Of a stretch of DNA of 64,000 nucleotides, positions 40,201 to 50,143 are shown one piece after another. Below the pieces are notes generated by a model. That model saw nothing but the letters and a program-made list of their open reading frames with translations, was not told the DNA's origin and ran no database searches. A program made the translations under genes and the position numbers. Position 1 is the first letter of the stretch, and the number at the start of each line of letters is the position of its first letter. Origin of the DNA: Castor canadensis (taxonomy: Eukaryota > Chordata > Mammalia > Rodentia > Castoridae); contig NC_133405.1 in assembly GCF_047511655.1 (NCBI RefSeq), positions 93,347,598 through 93,411,597 on the forward strand. Direction: 5' to 3'.

Positions 40201-42681
40201 GCTACTCAGGAGGCAGAGATCAGGAGGATTGCCCGGGCAAATAGTTTGCAAGACCATATCTTGACAAAACTCATCACAAAAAAGGGTTGGTGGAGTGGCT
40301 CAAGGTGTAGGCTCTAAGTTCAAACCCCAGTACTGCAACAACAACAAAAAAGGAGCAGGACAAAAATATTAGCACTCTACAAAGTTTTTCCTTGTCCTTT
40401 AATGAATTATATTTATTTGTTTCAAAATGTATCTAATATATTTGCTCTGCAGTATATTTAATATAATGTATAAATCAATAAATACACATATTTTGAAAGT
40501 AAGACCCAAACTTTGGAAGCCCTTGACAGCCCAGTCATTTCCTACCTTTCAAGATTCATTTCTGGCCACTCTTCTACCCCCTGCCTATCTACACTCCAGG
40601 GACACCAAAGTACATGTTCCTCAGGAGGGAACATTGGTGCCTTTATTCCTTTTGCCTTGATTCCCCAGCCCTGTCTTCATGTGCTTAGGTGGTAAGCTTC
40701 TCCTATTTCAAGCCTCCGTTTAGGTGTTATCTCTCCAAGGCTTTCTCCAACTGACCACTGTCTCCTGCTTGGCCTCACCATTCCTACTGTTCTGCATTCA
40801 GTCTTCTTTTCCTCCTAGCATACTTTATTTAAATCACCTGCTTCCTTTCTCATGTCCCCCGTTAGACTGTGGACTCTGGGAGAAGGGAGTGTGTGCAATT
40901 CATCTTCCTCTTTCCGTCATACACAGCACAGTGTAAGTCACACAGTCAGCATCAGGAAATGGTTGTTTAAAAAAAGCTAATATTGTCAAGCACTTATTAT
41001 GTGCCCAGCACTGATTTTAGCATATATTTCCACATATATTAACTTATTTAACCCTTACAAGTGGGTTCTAATTTATCCCCGTTTTAGAGATGAGTATTCT
41101 GAGACTTAGAAGTGAAATCCAGAGTCCTATAATTGGCAGAGCAGGGATTCAAGCTCAAGAAGTCAGACTTCAAACTTCTTGATTACTAATGCTCTCCTGA
41201 AAGAACAAAAAGGATCCACAAATTTATGCACAAATGAATGAAGCAGCGAGTTTGGAAGCATACTTACATGGTAAAATTGGAGATAAAGGCGAGGTGAGGC
41301 AGATTCAAGTCAAAGATGGCTTCGTGGGCCTCAGCATGTGGATTGAACAGGACAGAGGTGACCAAGGTGTGGGCATAGCGAGACACCACAGTGGAGCGAA
41401 TAGAATAGCTTGTCATCAACAGCTGAGAGAGAAGAGACAGGAGGTGGGTTAGCTAAACTCTATTCCTCCCTAGTTGGGCTGGTACTTTGCAAACTAAGAT
41501 TCCTCGTCTGGCCTCAGTGTGGAGGTGAAGACACTGAGACCCAGAGAGGGAAAATGGTATCTGTCATCCATTTGGTGGACCCGCCTTATATTTCAGTAAG
41601 TCTCGGAACCAAAGACTTATAGAAGACCATGAATCAAAGGACCTCTGGGCAAGTGGTTCTTTAACTTTAATGTGCACACGAATCTCAGCGATCTTGCTAT
41701 AATGCAGATTCTGATTCAGCATATCTGGAGAGAGGCCCAAGAGTCTACCTTTCCAACAAGCTCCCAGAAGATACTGATACTGCTGGTCTAAAGATTTAAC
41801 TTTAGAAGAAATCTAACACGTAATGAAGGCCTTAGAATATAACAGATGCATTCTGTTATAGAATATAGCATATAACTATATAATAGAATATAATAGAGTG
41901 GTCGCATTCTTCCGGCCCTACTCTGTGCAAGGCACTGTGACAAATACTGAATTTTTTCCCCTCTTTCTAATCTCAGGTGTAAGGAATTGAACCTAGTAAG
42001 TGCAATCATCCACCCCAAGGAAGATAAGCATTTGGCATCCATGATCACATTTAATCCTCACATCAGCCCTATGAGCTAAATACTATTATTATCCACATTT
42101 TACAGATATGTTAGCTGAGGCCAGAGTCTGAGGTCAAGCAGGAAGTAAGATATCTATTTTATTCATTTTTCCTGAAATCATGTTCCCTCCATCTACCCAC
42201 ACATTATGCACATCTAGTTTATTCACGGTGTGGGGCAGTAGGAAATGGAGGCAACTTGGGATCAGATGGACTTCGGTTCGAGTTCTGGTTCTTCCACTTC
42301 CTGTGTCGTAACCTCTTAGTCTTTGCTTCCTCCTCTCTCTCGTGGGAATAATAATAGAGCTTGGCTCACAGGGGTGCTGTGAGCACTAACTGAAATAATA
42401 ACTCTAAGACCCCTGACCCAGCACCTGACATGTTCTCAGCAAATAGTAGTTTTTTCCTCTGGCCCTAGCTTCTCAGCTATAGTACTGAAGAAACAGACTG
42501 AATAACCTTCCCTATTGTCCCCAAGGAGCTAGTTTTCTCATTTATCCCATAGCTTTGTCCCCCTTATCCCAGAACTGACCTTTGTGCTTGATGAGGAGGG
42601 GTCAGGGGGTCCCTGGTATGTCAGTTCAAGGAAAATGGTCAGCAAAAAGCTGACACAGGTGAGGCACTTCCACTCAGACAT
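16252..42681 (-). CDS. ITIH6: Inter-alpha-trypsin inhibitor heavy chain family member 6, 13 coding exons
   Basis: Complete gene. Coding exons (high to low): 42681-42580, 41422-41268, 35564-35454, 34621-34374, 32532-32363, 28082-27966, 24085-23914, 23177-21132, 19418-19326, 18464-18429, 18248-18135, 17795-17418, 16517-16252. All introns are GT-AG and all phases fit. The total of 4,008 nt gives 1,335 residues (human about 1,313). Residues 1-23 form a signal peptide (MSEWKCL..., hydrophobic FLLTIFL). A VIT domain lies at about 36-170, with a possible N-glycosylation site at N83. The vWA domain lies at about 280-460 with DVSGS (MIDAS) at 289-293. A Pro/Ser/Thr-rich region follows at about 560-1040. 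A heavy-chain C-terminal domain follows from about 1084. VDGDPHF is at 1084-1090; in classical heavy chains the Asp of DPHF is the cleavage and chondroitin-sulphate link site to bikunin. The family is secreted and works in the hyaluronan matrix; the role of ITIH6 itself is poorly known. No frameshift or premature stop was seen. MAGED2 lies divergently about 9 kb away. Confidence 0.97.
16960..17340 (+). mobile_element. L2-like repeat in ITIH6 intron 12
   Basis: The text 'catggctccttattaccttc' and the following 'tcctgactttcagctctgat' stretch match the 3' part of mammalian L2 in the plus orientation. The copy is diverged and has no coding content. It fills most of the 900-bp intron between exons 13 and 12. 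Confidence 0.6.
17990..18095. repeat. TG-rich simple repeat in ITIH6 intron 11
   Basis: A TGTGTGTTTTCATGTGTGTT-type stretch resembles, on a small scale, the large TGTCTGTG block downstream of the gene. It may share its origin or be independent TG slippage. Confidence 0.6.
18640..18790 (-). mobile_element. B1-type SINE, antisense, ITIH6 intron 9
   Basis: The plus strand reads 'tttgagacagagtcttacta' and later 'attacaagcatgtaccacca', the reverse complement of a 7SL-derived B1/Alu-like monomer. It is preceded by a (TTG)n run that represents its tail. Confidence 0.75.
19020..19235 (+). mobile_element. MaLR (MLT1-like) LTR 3' part
   Basis: The section 'agattccagaactgtgagat' followed by 'gaataaacctttattc' and then 'ttagttatagcaag'-like text is typical of the 3' end of MLT1-class LTRs. 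It is old and partial. The assignment is from memory. Confidence 0.5.
19430..21130. other. ITIH6: ITIH6 intron 8: L2-like and MIR-like remnants
   Basis: The intron between exons 8 and 9 contains an old LINE remnant at about 19650-20260 ('catgcagggccttgaagacc' and 'ttggattttattccaggtat' are familiar L2-type phrases). A MIR-like core lies at about 20490-20710 ('tagctgtgtgacattgacca', 'cttcagtttccccatgtaca'). No further exon was seen; phases of exons 8 and 9 already match. Confidence 0.55.
21132..23177 (-). other. ITIH6: ITIH6 coding exon 8 (2,046 nt), end of vWA domain plus Pro-rich region
   Basis: One uninterrupted exon encodes residues about 359-1041. It starts at WTDINAALL (the Trp codon is split over the intron) and runs through the second half of the vWA domain ([11 protein letters not shown], then [13 protein letters not shown]). 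The post-vWA block contains [16 protein letters not shown], and [20 protein letters not shown] just upstream of [10 protein letters not shown]. Some 450 residues of low-complexity Pro/Ser/Thr/Lys sequence with many PKP, PSS and SKP steps follow. The acceptor lies at 23178-23180 (CAG) and the donor GTGAGT at 21131-21126. An antisense open frame across this exon is a shadow. Confidence 0.93.
24125..24195 (+). mobile_element. B1 SINE 3' fragment with A-rich tail, ITIH6 intron 6
   Basis: The text 'gctacatagtgagactttgt' followed by CTCAAAAAAAGG is the 3' end of a B1-type SINE. It has a decayed purine-rich tail (GAAAAGGAAAAGGG). Confidence 0.65.
24820..25065 (+). mobile_element. MIR-like SINE, ITIH6 intron 6
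   Basis: The text 'caactcatttaatccttaca' followed by 'cagaggggaagtcacttgct' and 'cacacagccagtag' matches the MIR core and 3' region. It is ancient and not functional. Confidence 0.65.
25370..26600 (-). mobile_element. Ancient L1M fragment split by an LTR-like insertion
   Basis: Antisense L1M text runs at about 25380-25513 ('ttccacttggtctgagagca', then 'catactttgtatgattta') and resumes at about 25988-26600 ('gagcttgagaagaatgtgga', then 'ttagatcctgttgctctagc'). The interruption at about 25514-25987 is a separate element. There are no intact frames. Confidence 0.7.
25514..25987 (+). mobile_element. MaLR-like solo LTR inserted in the L1M
   Basis: The segment starts 'tgtgatggttaatcttgatt', contains 'agtaggtcactgggggcatt' and 'ctgccatgaggtgaatggcc', and ends near 'aaactgactgaccc'. 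It has an AATAAA (25918-25923) in its 3' part, like an LTR R/U5 region. A possible 5-bp target duplication AGGTG/AGGTA flanks it. I recognise it as a common mammalian LTR-type repeat but cannot name the subfamily with certainty. Confidence 0.5.
26601..27960. other. ITIH6: ITIH6 intron 6 remainder, nothing recognised
   Basis: About 1.3 kb lie between the L1M remnant and exon 6. No exon-like open frame, SINE or snoRNA was recognised. A short T- and A-rich part (about 26840-26930) may be more L1. Confidence 0.35.
28561..28700. promoter_or_regulatory. CCAAT-box cluster in ITIH6 intron 5
   Basis: Three CCAAT/ATTGG motifs lie within 75 bp: CCAAT at 28592-28596 on the plus strand, and ATTGG at 28618-28622 and 28662-28666 (CCAAT on the minus strand). 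The surrounding DNA is GC-rich (about 28480-28800). Spacings of 26 and 44 bp fit NF-Y type clusters. It could be an internal promoter or enhancer, but no TSS motif was recognised. Confidence 0.3.
28830..32355. other. ITIH6: ITIH6 intron 5 body, GC-rich with L2-like remnants
   Basis: The intron between exons 6 and 5 is unusually C-rich and not obviously repeat-dense. L2-like phrases occur at about 30460-30860 and 31230-31400 ('gtgccttagcagtgctgttc', 'ccttttaccctctatgca'-like). Several open frames over 140 codons occur on both strands, but they overlap one another and resemble no family. Confidence 0.45.
32533..35453. other. ITIH6: ITIH6 introns 3 and 4 (with exon 4 inside)
   Basis: Introns 4 (32533-34373) and 3 (34622-35453) flank exon 4. 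Intron 4 has a MIR-like stretch near 33400-33560 ('ctctctaagcctcagcgtcc', then 'gattaaataagagcacatgt'). Intron 3 has a MIR/L2-like stretch at 35255-35400 ('attgaacacctactctgttt'). No further exons are needed, because phases match directly across both introns. Confidence 0.55.
35935..36055 (+). mobile_element. B1-type SINE, ITIH6 intron 2
   Basis: The B1 sense text is 'ctgggcatggttgtgtatga', 'taatcctagcactcaggatc' and 'gaggcaggaggatcatgagt', ending at an A-run near 36045. It is a full monomer, moderately diverged. Confidence 0.8.
36095..36180 (-). mobile_element. tRNA-like SINE fragment, antisense
   Basis: The plus strand has 'actggggtttgaactcaggg' and 'gcttgagccctacctccag', the reverse complement of the tRNA-like SINE unit seen elsewhere in the window. 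A T-run at its left edge is the tail. Confidence 0.7.
36205..36535 (+). mobile_element. Composite SINE: B1-like units joined to a tRNA-like unit
   Basis: Two B1-like left parts ('cacacatgcctgtaatccta' and 'gtggtacatgtctgtaattc') are followed by a tRNA-like right part ('atggctcaagtgtttgagtg', 'gcctgagctcaaaccccagt'). The order B1 then tRNA-like matches the dimeric SINEs of some rodent lineages. The block may be two insertions or one trimeric copy. Confidence 0.65.
36625..36835 (+). mobile_element. Composite B1/tRNA-like SINE (younger copy)
   Basis: A cleaner copy of the composite. It has 'ggccgggcgccagtggttta', 'taatcctagctactcgggag', the linker 'gggctggtggagtggctcaa' and the end 'cctgagttcaagccccagga'. 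The retained CpG pairs in the left end suggest it is younger than its neighbours. Confidence 0.8.
37220..38540. repeat. L2-like remnants, (TTCC)n run, SINE and L1 fragments in ITIH6 intron 2
   Basis: L2-like text fills about 37220-37890 and 38150-38530 ('ttgtcttggaacctttgcag', 'gcctagaatatagtctggta'). Inside it lie a (TTCC)n microsatellite (about 37904-37950), an antisense tRNA-like SINE at 37970-38040 ('catgctaggcaaatgctgtt') and a short antisense L1 piece at 38045-38112 ('cttggctattgtgaatagtg'). This is a stack of insertions in an old L2. Confidence 0.65.
38541..39750. other. ITIH6: ITIH6 intron 2 middle part, nothing coding
   Basis: It has an old LINE-like remnant near 38590-38770 and a G-rich stretch at about 38960-39040 (runs of GGGGG). 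No exon-like frame was recognised. The G-runs could form quadruplex structures, but this is only a motif remark. Confidence 0.4.
39757..39868 (+). mobile_element. tRNA-like SINE with (AAAT)n tail
   Basis: A nearly complete unit: 'ggctggtggagtgactcaag', then 'tggtagagtgtctgcctagc', a B-box-like 'gagttcaaaccccagtacc', and a tail of (AAAT)n. The two RNA polymerase III box-like motifs are visible. Confidence 0.85.
40165..40355 (+). mobile_element. Composite B1/tRNA-like SINE
   Basis: The left part ends in 'cctagctactcaggaggcag', the linker is 'gggttggtggagtggctcaa', and the end is 'aagttcaaaccccagtactg' with an (AAC)n/A-rich tail. It has the same organisation as the copy at 36625-36835, with a deletion in the left B1-like part. 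Confidence 0.8.
40490..41170 (+). mobile_element. L2-like and MIR-like remnants upstream of ITIH6 exon 2
   Basis: L2-like text at about 40500-40960 ends in 'acagcacagtgtaagtcaca'. MIR-like text at about 40985-41160 has 'cttattatgtgcccagcact' and 'acccttacaagtgggttcta'. There is no coding content. Confidence 0.6.
41640..42500. other. ITIH6: ITIH6 intron 1 with MIR-like remnants
   Basis: The intron between exons 1 and 2 holds MIR-like pieces at about 42050-42140 and 42240-42450 ('tcgtaacctcttagtctttg', then 'actgaaataataactctaag'). An A/T-rich stretch with repeated ATAGAATATA lies at about 41835-41895. No further exon was found. Confidence 0.5.
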
Positions 42682-42747
42682 GATGCCACTTCTGGCCTGG
42701 GTCTGCTCTCGTCCAGAAGGTCTGAGCCCAATCTCTAAACCCTGGCT

Positions 42748-42757
42748 CTTTTAAACC
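42748..42757 (-). promoter_or_regulatory. ITIH6: Possible TATA-like element upstream of ITIH6
   Basis: On the minus strand GTTTAAAAGAG lies about 70 nt upstream of the start codon. If used, it would put transcription start near 42720 and make a 5' UTR of about 40 nt. It is a weak TATA match with no CpG island, as expected for a tissue-restricted gene. Confidence 0.3.
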
Positions 42758-43465
42758 TCCAGGTATCTCTTCTCTTGAGAGGGAGGGACCATCCTGAAGG
42801 GTGAGGAAGGCTCTGAATGTGGCATTGAGGACCACACAAGCCAGAATTGTCCAAGAGCTGGGGCTGGCATTTTGCCTGGAGAAGGGCCAGTTCCATGCCT
42901 CCCTTTTTCCCCTCATCCAGCTGTAAGATGAATGGAAACTAAACATACCAGAGTGCTGGGTCTGTCTGTTTGCTATGTTGGCTCAGGGTGGGGTTTTTCT
43001 TTCCTATAAACATCCACTGGAGCCCAGTAACTGGGGCCAGAAAAAGGTCACTCAGCACTGATCATCTTAAAAACGTAGCTGAGATGAAAGAGGGGTTGAA
43101 AAGGCAAGCCCCCAATCCTGGTCCCTTGTGGTACTGACTTTAGTCTTGAGAAGGGAGAGACTCAAGGTCCCATAGCAATTTAGGAGTCCCAGACAGGAGA
43201 CTTGCAGTCTCCAGAGCAGTCAGAGGCCAAGGCGGACTGAAGCAGAGCTGGAAAAGAATATAATGCAGCTCTCAGTTCTGCCACTTGCTGCCTATTTGAC
43301 ACTCAGCAAGTCAACTAACATTTCTGTAAAATGAGGGTTAGGCACCACCTACTTCGCAAAGTTGAAATGAATTTGTACCTTTGGAATGCTTAGCACATCA
43401 TACGTATTCAGTAACTATCTGCTAGGATGAGGGCAAGATGAAGCAGGGCAAGACAAAAAGTGTGG

Positions 43466-43605
43466 TGGCCAGGCATGGTGGTACACACCAATAGTCCCAG
43501 CATTCAGGAAGTAGAAGCAGGAGGGTGGAGAGTTTGAGGGCCAGCTTGGGCTACTTGGCCAGCTCTATGCCAGTGTGGGCTACATAGTAAGACTTTGTCT
43601 CCTGT
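43466..43605 (+). mobile_element. B1-type SINE
   Basis: The text 'ggccaggcatggtggtacac', then 'agtcccagcattcaggaagt', ending in 'gctacatagtaagactttgt'. It contains an internal extra 'ggctacttggccagct' segment relative to a simple monomer. Confidence 0.8.
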
Positions 43606-44579
43606 CCCTCTGGAGATCTGGGTTGGGAGACCAATAGGAGAAGCTGAGTTGAGGTGTTCTGGGCTCTGTATCCACAGGTCTTGTGGAAGGAGGATGAGAA
43701 GTGGGTCTGAGAGAAGGGAGAGTATTTGGAGGTTTCTACACGGCCATTAGCATGATCAGATCCCTTATCTCTCCTTTCTGAGCAAACAGATCACACACAG
43801 CTCCAGCATTTACCTTCAGGGGCCAAATCTCTAATGACATCTTACAAACTGTCCCAGGACACTAAGATTTGTCATATGGCATTTAGCATTTGGGAGGTCC
43901 TAAAGCCTGTCAGTTCTGCCTTCCCCAATCCCACACAAAGTTTCCTGTTGGAAATTCCTCACCAGAGGAAGGAGGGTCCTAGCAAGAGAACAGCTCTACT
44001 AATACAGCCATATAGAAAACTCCATCAGCTACCCAGTCCCTTTCTCTTAAAGATGAATAGATAACCAAGTCTCCTCAGGCCAATTAAGGAAGCCTGCAGC
44101 ATGAAAGCAAGAAAAGAAAATAAACAAATAGAACAGACTCCGGAGCAATTTGGGAATTTGGGGAACAAGAGAGAACTTCAGGGGGAAAATGGTAACATTT
44201 TCCTGAGACTCAAGAAGATATGATGTTCATACAGCAAGAACTAGATGCCACAAAACAGGGACAATCAGAGAAAGGACTCCTCAGAAATTGAAAGTGATTT
44301 GCTGAAATTTTAAAAAATCAACAGAGTGACTGGGGAATAACACTGAGGAAATCTCCCAGAATATAAGGCAAAAAAGGAAAAAAACAGAATAGGAGAGAAA
44401 ATGTATCCATCTAGCAGTTTCTACATTTAAAGAACAGGAGTTCCAGACCAAAAGAACAGAAATAATGAAGACAACTTAAAAAATAGAAGAAAAATCTCTA
44501 GAGCTGTGTCCAGAACAGTGAAGGCAAGAAGTAGTGGCTCCAACTCAAGCAATTACTGTAGCAGTCCCACACAGGATGT

Positions 44580-45275
44580 CTTGCTTCCACCTTTTTCATC
44601 CCCCCTTCTGTCTCCCATCAGTATGTTCCCAGATCCTTTTAAAACTCAAGTCAGATCCTCTTTCCCACCTGTCTAAAACCCTCTTGTGGATCCCACCATG
44701 GCTTACAGGGCCCTATATGAGAAGGATTGATGAGATAATCTCTCATTACCTTTCTGACCTCATTTCTTATTAGTTCCCTCCTTCCCTTTATCTACTGCTC
44801 TAGAAACTTTGGTCTCCATGTTCTTCAAAAATGCTAGGGGCATGAAAAAAATGCCACGCATGGCCCTGCCTCAGGGCCACAGGGCCTTTGCACTGACTGC
44901 TCTTTCTGCTTCAACCGTTCTTCCCCATTTAACTAGCTCTCTTACCTCATGCAAGTTTTTGCTCACATACTACCTTGTCACTGAGTCATTGCCTGACTAA
45001 CCTATTTAAAACTGAAATAGCCTCCCACCTTCACTGGCATTCTTCATCCCTTTTACCCGGCTTTGTTTTTCTCCATAGCACTTTATTACTCACTTTAGCT
45101 TGCTATGTATTTTACTTATTTATTTTATTATTTTTTCTCATTTCCTTACTAGAATCAGCTCTATGGGAGGCAAGGATTGCTATTCAGCTTCTTCACTGCT
45201 CTATCTTCAGCTCCTGGAATGGTATCTGGCACATAGTGGATATTCAATAAATATTTGTTGAATACGTGAATACAA
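44580..45275 (+). mobile_element. L2 LINE 3' fragment
   Basis: A long diverged L2: 'gtggatcccaccatggctta', 'tgccttttgcactgactgct'-like text, and the classic end 'tatctggcacatagtggata' with 'ttcaataaatatttgttgaa'. It is one of the clearest L2 3' ends in the window. Confidence 0.75.
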
Positions 45276-46149
45276 TGAAGGCATCTAACTCAAGGGAAAA
45301 TAAAAGCTATTAGAAACTCTGAGTGTGTAAATTACACAAGAAAGTTGTGCTTCAAATGTAAAGAAAAAAATATAATATGACTATAAACAGCTGAAGGAGT
45401 ATAAGAAAGAATCCATTTGACCTCTCCACTGAGAGGCCCAAAGATTGTGACACCTGACTTGTAGAGAAGGAAATATATTCCTGGCTCACTGCATCGGCTG
45501 GATTTTAAAAAATAGTTACATAGTTAAAATAATGTTAAATGCTGTTTGTTGGTTTTCAGGTTTTAGAGAGACAAAGCAAGGAAGACCTGGTTGTGGCTGC
45601 AGAGCAGAATGTAAATGTTAGTCATCTGGATAATATAAAAGGAGAGATGAAATGGAATACAAGGAAGCGTAGTGGCCCTAATATCTTTGTTTTAAAAAGT
45701 GAGCAATCAAAATCATGTGTCAAAAGTGGATAGAATAGAAAGTAGAGGTCTGAGTATTTTTTCAAGTTACAAAATTAACCAGTAACAAAAAATAAATATT
45801 GATGCTAACCATTGCGGGGAGCTGAGGGAAAAGTGAGGAGGCAGTGTACATGAACAAAATCCTCAGTGCCATCGTGAAGAATCAATAGAATATTGTCCAA
45901 ATTTTATAAACCAAGAAACATTATATACATATTTCCTAGAGTTGTGAAGGAAGCCACTGATAGAGTGAATTGAGGCAGAGGACTATTTCAATTATACACT
46001 TTTCTGTATTATTTGATTTGTTGCCATGTACACAAATGGGATAATTATATATCCTGTGGCACTTTATGGCAATATCCAAATGGGATATCCAGTTAGACTT
46101 GCCCTCATAGATGAAACTTATACTGTAATGTGCCTAATGTGTTTATGAA

Positions 46150-46625
46150 ATGGGTTGGTGTATTAGCTTACTTTGTATTGCCATATCAAAACAATTGAGG
46201 CTGGGTACTATGTAAAGGAAAGAGGTTTTATTAGTTCATAATTTTGGAGTTTGAAAGCGCAAGATTAGGTGCCCCATCTGTTCTGCTTCTGGTGAGGGCC
46301 TCCTTGCCTGCATCACAATATGGATTAATGGCATAATAGTGGGAGCATGAGCAAGAGAGAGGTTATATGGTGAATCTCATGATATTCAGCCATGGGGATT
46401 CAGGAGCCATGTTAACTCTTCTTTATATCAACTTACTCTTGCAGAAACTAAGCAGGGGCCCATGAGAATGACACAAATCCTTGCCAAGGGTGGTACCTCC
46501 GATGACCTAATCACCTTCTACTAGGCCCCATCTCTTAAAGGTTCTACCACTTTAATATGGCCACATTGATGCCCAAACTTTCAGCACATGACCCGTTGGA
46601 GGGCATACCACATCCAAACCAAACC
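46150..46625 (-). mobile_element. Interspersed LTR-like repeat
   Basis: The segment contains 'gtattagcttactttgtatt', 'tggtgagggcctccttgcct' and 'cctaatcaccttctactagg', and ends near 'catccaaaccaaaccct'. I recognise it as a common mammalian dispersed repeat, probably MaLR-related. The subfamily and orientation are from memory and uncertain. Confidence 0.4.
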
Positions 46626-48814
46626 CTAGAAGTTGTGAAGAATATTCTGGGACTTAGAACCTCAGAGAAAGTATAGTGTAGCAGTTAAGGCTCTAATATT
46701 TGGCATCCCACTGACCTCGATTCAAGTTCTTTCTGCCTCTCTGCCACTCATTAGTTGCTTTGCCTTGGGCAAGTAACTTTCTTGCCCCCTCCCCAAGTTG
46801 CCCTCTCTAAAATGAGGCTGGTGCTCATGCAGTAGAACTGTAAGTCCCTCATGAGCAAGGGCCACCTCTGTAGAGGTGCTTAGTAAATAGTTGGTCCTCA
46901 TTTTCTGTTTAATGTCCCATCCTCCCTCACTGGCTTGTTCAGAGGAAAGTCTCCCTGTACAAAGAGCAGGGAAGAAAAGTGGGAATTGGGTTTTCTAATC
47001 ACTGAGAAATTTTCCTTTTGTTTAACAAAATGTAGTCATTTTGTTGTGGATAAACTCTTGGAACTTAGAGTGATACAAAGTGAGTTGAATTGTCTTACAT
47101 AAGAAGCGAATGAATGAGATTCCAGCAGCAGCTCAGGAGAGAGGACTTGGGGGCCTGGAAATGGAATGGAGTGGAAATACAGTAAGTATGTTGGGTACAC
47201 AAAGGGCCTAACGAGGATGGGAGTGGGGCTCAGGAGAAGGGACAATTAATAGGCCTATTTTAGTGGTGGGAAAAGCTGTGGAAATGTAAAGAACAAGAAA
47301 GTCTGGTGTCCAATTTAAAACCTGCTGTACTGTACAGCTTAGGTGACTAAAGAAGTGATAGGAAGTCTTGGAGGGAAATCTTTGCTACTCTCTCCAAAAT
47401 TTGGAGATACTGATTTGGTACAGCTTGGGGAAAGAGAGATATATGTTAGGACAGGATTAGTGGTGAGAATATTCTGGGCTTCCCATTTGAGCTTCGGGGG
47501 TCTGGAGTCTTAATGGTCTGGGATCAAGATATTCCCACCATTCTGCACTAAACAATCTTTAGTCTTAACTTTCCTTCCTTGTCTCCTGAAGGTAGCTGGT
47601 GGTAACTCAGCTTTTAATCTTTCTCCTTAGTTGGTATGCGGGATCTACATCATCTCAGATATTTTCCTGCTGATCTATGGATACTGGAAATAAGCCTGAG
47701 ACCTAGTGACCTAGGTTCTTTAGAGTTTGTGGATGAATGCTAATGATCAAAAGATTCCAAGAGTTGTCAAGAGAAGGTGGGAGGAAATCTGTCTAGTCAA
47801 AGGCTGAAGGTTGTGGACTAATTTGTCTTTTCGCTCCTGATAAGGTTGCCTCCTGTTTTCTGATCTCAAGGTTATAAGATAAGGGTGTTTGTGGTATTAC
47901 ATTAGGAAGGTGCTGGAATTGAGAAGGAATGGGGAAGCTTGGGTTTGAAAATCTTTGAATTGCCTCTCTGATGGACTTGGACTCAGATTTTCCCTCACTC
48001 CCTTGAATCCAATAATATCTCCTTAGGTTTTGACTCTGAACTCCAGGATCCTAAAGGCCACGATTGAGACTTACAACATGTTGGAAGCTGTAATAGAGGG
48101 TAGACAAAACAGAGCGATAGATAAAACATTATAACAGATGTTCCATGGGGAAGCAATCCCATGAGCAAAAGTTTCTAGGCAAGAGAAAGCAGTGCATATC
48201 TGGTAATAGTGAAGTGTTCTGTTTGGGTAGACTATAAGTAACCATACATCGTTCTCAGAAAAAAAAAGACTGGCAAATAGGCAAGATTTTTGGGAGAACC
48301 TTAAAATCAGGCTCAGGCATTTCTTGAAAACTACTCGTTGTCATAAATACCTCACCTGCCATTCATATCTCAACTCACTGCAATCAGGAAACTGCTGCAT
48401 GGGATAGACTCCAAAATAACAGTGGCTTAAATAAGGCATATACTTATTTACCTAACTAGAAGATAGGCATTCACAGTGGCTCCAGGAAATTGTTAGGGAT
48501 CCAGGTTTTTTTTTGTTTACTGCTCCACCATTCTAAAGTTTGACTCTAGTCCTCATGGCATATATTGGGGAGAGTGGGTGCTTAGGTATCCATCTAAAAC
48601 TAGGTGTTCTATTACTAAGGAAGAAGAGCAGAATGGATAGCATGGTAAGTAATTAGCTATTGATGCCACAAATGTCTGCCTTGGAAATATTCCTTCCAAG
48701 GTCACTAGAGATAGTCACATCATTGGCAAACTCTTTAGATATTTTTTTCAGTCTTTACTTTTCTTCACCTCTTGGCAGCAACATTCAACACTATTGACAG
48801 ATGTTTTTCTTTCC

Positions 48815-48920
48815 CTCTTCCTTCCCTCTCCCTCTCCCTCTGTCCCTCTCTCCCTTCTCCCCTGTCCCTCTCTCCCTCCTCCTCTGTCCCTCTCTCCCTC
48901 TCTTCCTCCCTGCCCCAACC
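48815..48920. repeat. (CCCTCT)n pyrimidine-rich simple repeat
   Basis: About 100 bp are almost pure C/T on the plus strand, in CCCTCT and CCCTGT units. It lies directly before an antisense B1, so part of it may derive from the SINE tail. Confidence 0.75.
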
Positions 48921-48924
48921 TCTT

Positions 48925-49040
48925 GGTTTTTTGAGACAGGGTTTCACTATGTAGCCAAGGCTGGCCTCCAACTTGTTTTCTTCCTGCTTCAGCTCCTGAG
49001 TGCAGGGACTGCAGGTGTGTACCACCACACCTGGTTCAAT
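48925..49040 (-). mobile_element. B1-type SINE, antisense
   Basis: The plus strand has 'tttgagacagggtttcacta', 'tagccaaggctggcctccaa' and 'caggtgtgtaccaccacacc', the reverse complement of a well preserved B1 monomer. A short antisense tRNA-like piece follows at about 49072-49105. Confidence 0.85.
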
Positions 49041-50101
49041 GAGCAATGAAGCAAAAATGTATTTTCTTTTCCAGGGCCTCATGCATGGTAGGAAAATGTT
49101 CTACCAATCTCTCTTTCCTTTTAAAACAGTCTCTTGCCTTGTTTTTGGGACACCCGCTGTCTCCTGTTTTCTCAATACCTCTTTGGTCACTCCTTATCAG
49201 CCTCTTTCATGGGATCCTTTTCCTCCACCTCTGCTATACATGGTGCTAATCTCCAGGGCTCTTCCCCAGGTCTAGTATCTTCTAGAATGATGCATTCTTC
49301 CTGGGTATGCTTGCCCTTTCCCGTGAATTATAGAACATTAATATACTGAGAAATCCTAGATCAATAACCCTAGACTCTCCCCCTGACTTTCAGACGCGTA
49401 TATTAAACTGCCTGTGGACATTTCCACCTGGATGTCCCACAGGTGCCTCAAAATCAATGTTCAGTACCCCTCAGTATACCACCGTCAGTATACCTCCTTC
49501 AGTATTCCACATCTCAGTGAAAGGGGTCACCATCCACACAAGCTCTCAAATCAGATAACCCCCCAAGGAGTTTCCCCTGACTTGTCCCTCCCCCAACCCC
49601 TCTCTCCATAATCCAGTTACTCACCAAGTCCTATAGCTTTTTTATTTCTTCTGCATCCAATCACTTCTCACTACCTCCACTGCTACCACTCCTGGCCAAA
49701 CCACAATTATTGCTTACCTGGATGATTACCAAGGTCATAACTACTTTCCGTGTTTCCAAGAAGACACCTAATCCATACTCCACATGACAGCTAGGATGTT
49801 CCTTCGAAAACACAAACTTATGTTGTGTCCATTTTTACTGCCTTTCAATAACCCCTCAGTGTTCTTGGGATCAAGACCAAAGTTCTTATCTTGGCATTCA
49901 AGGCTTGTCATGATTTGGAAGGGATAGGAATTTGGGGCATCAGAACTGGAAGAAAAGGAGGGGCCATATCTGGTGTGGATAGGGGAAATAACCTAGGAGT
50001 CAGGAAAGTGGAGAGGTGATACCACAAACTTGGAGGAAGTAACAATTCTGAGAAAAAGAGGAAACAGGAGTATGGAAGTCTATCTTGAATATGTGGGAAA
50101 T

Positions 50102-50102
<1 letters not shown>

Positions 50103-50141
<39 letters not shown>
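50103..50141. repeat. (TG)n microsatellite
   Basis: An almost perfect TG dinucleotide run of about 19 units, likely length-variable between individuals. Confidence 0.9.
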
Positions 50142-50143
<2 letters not shown>
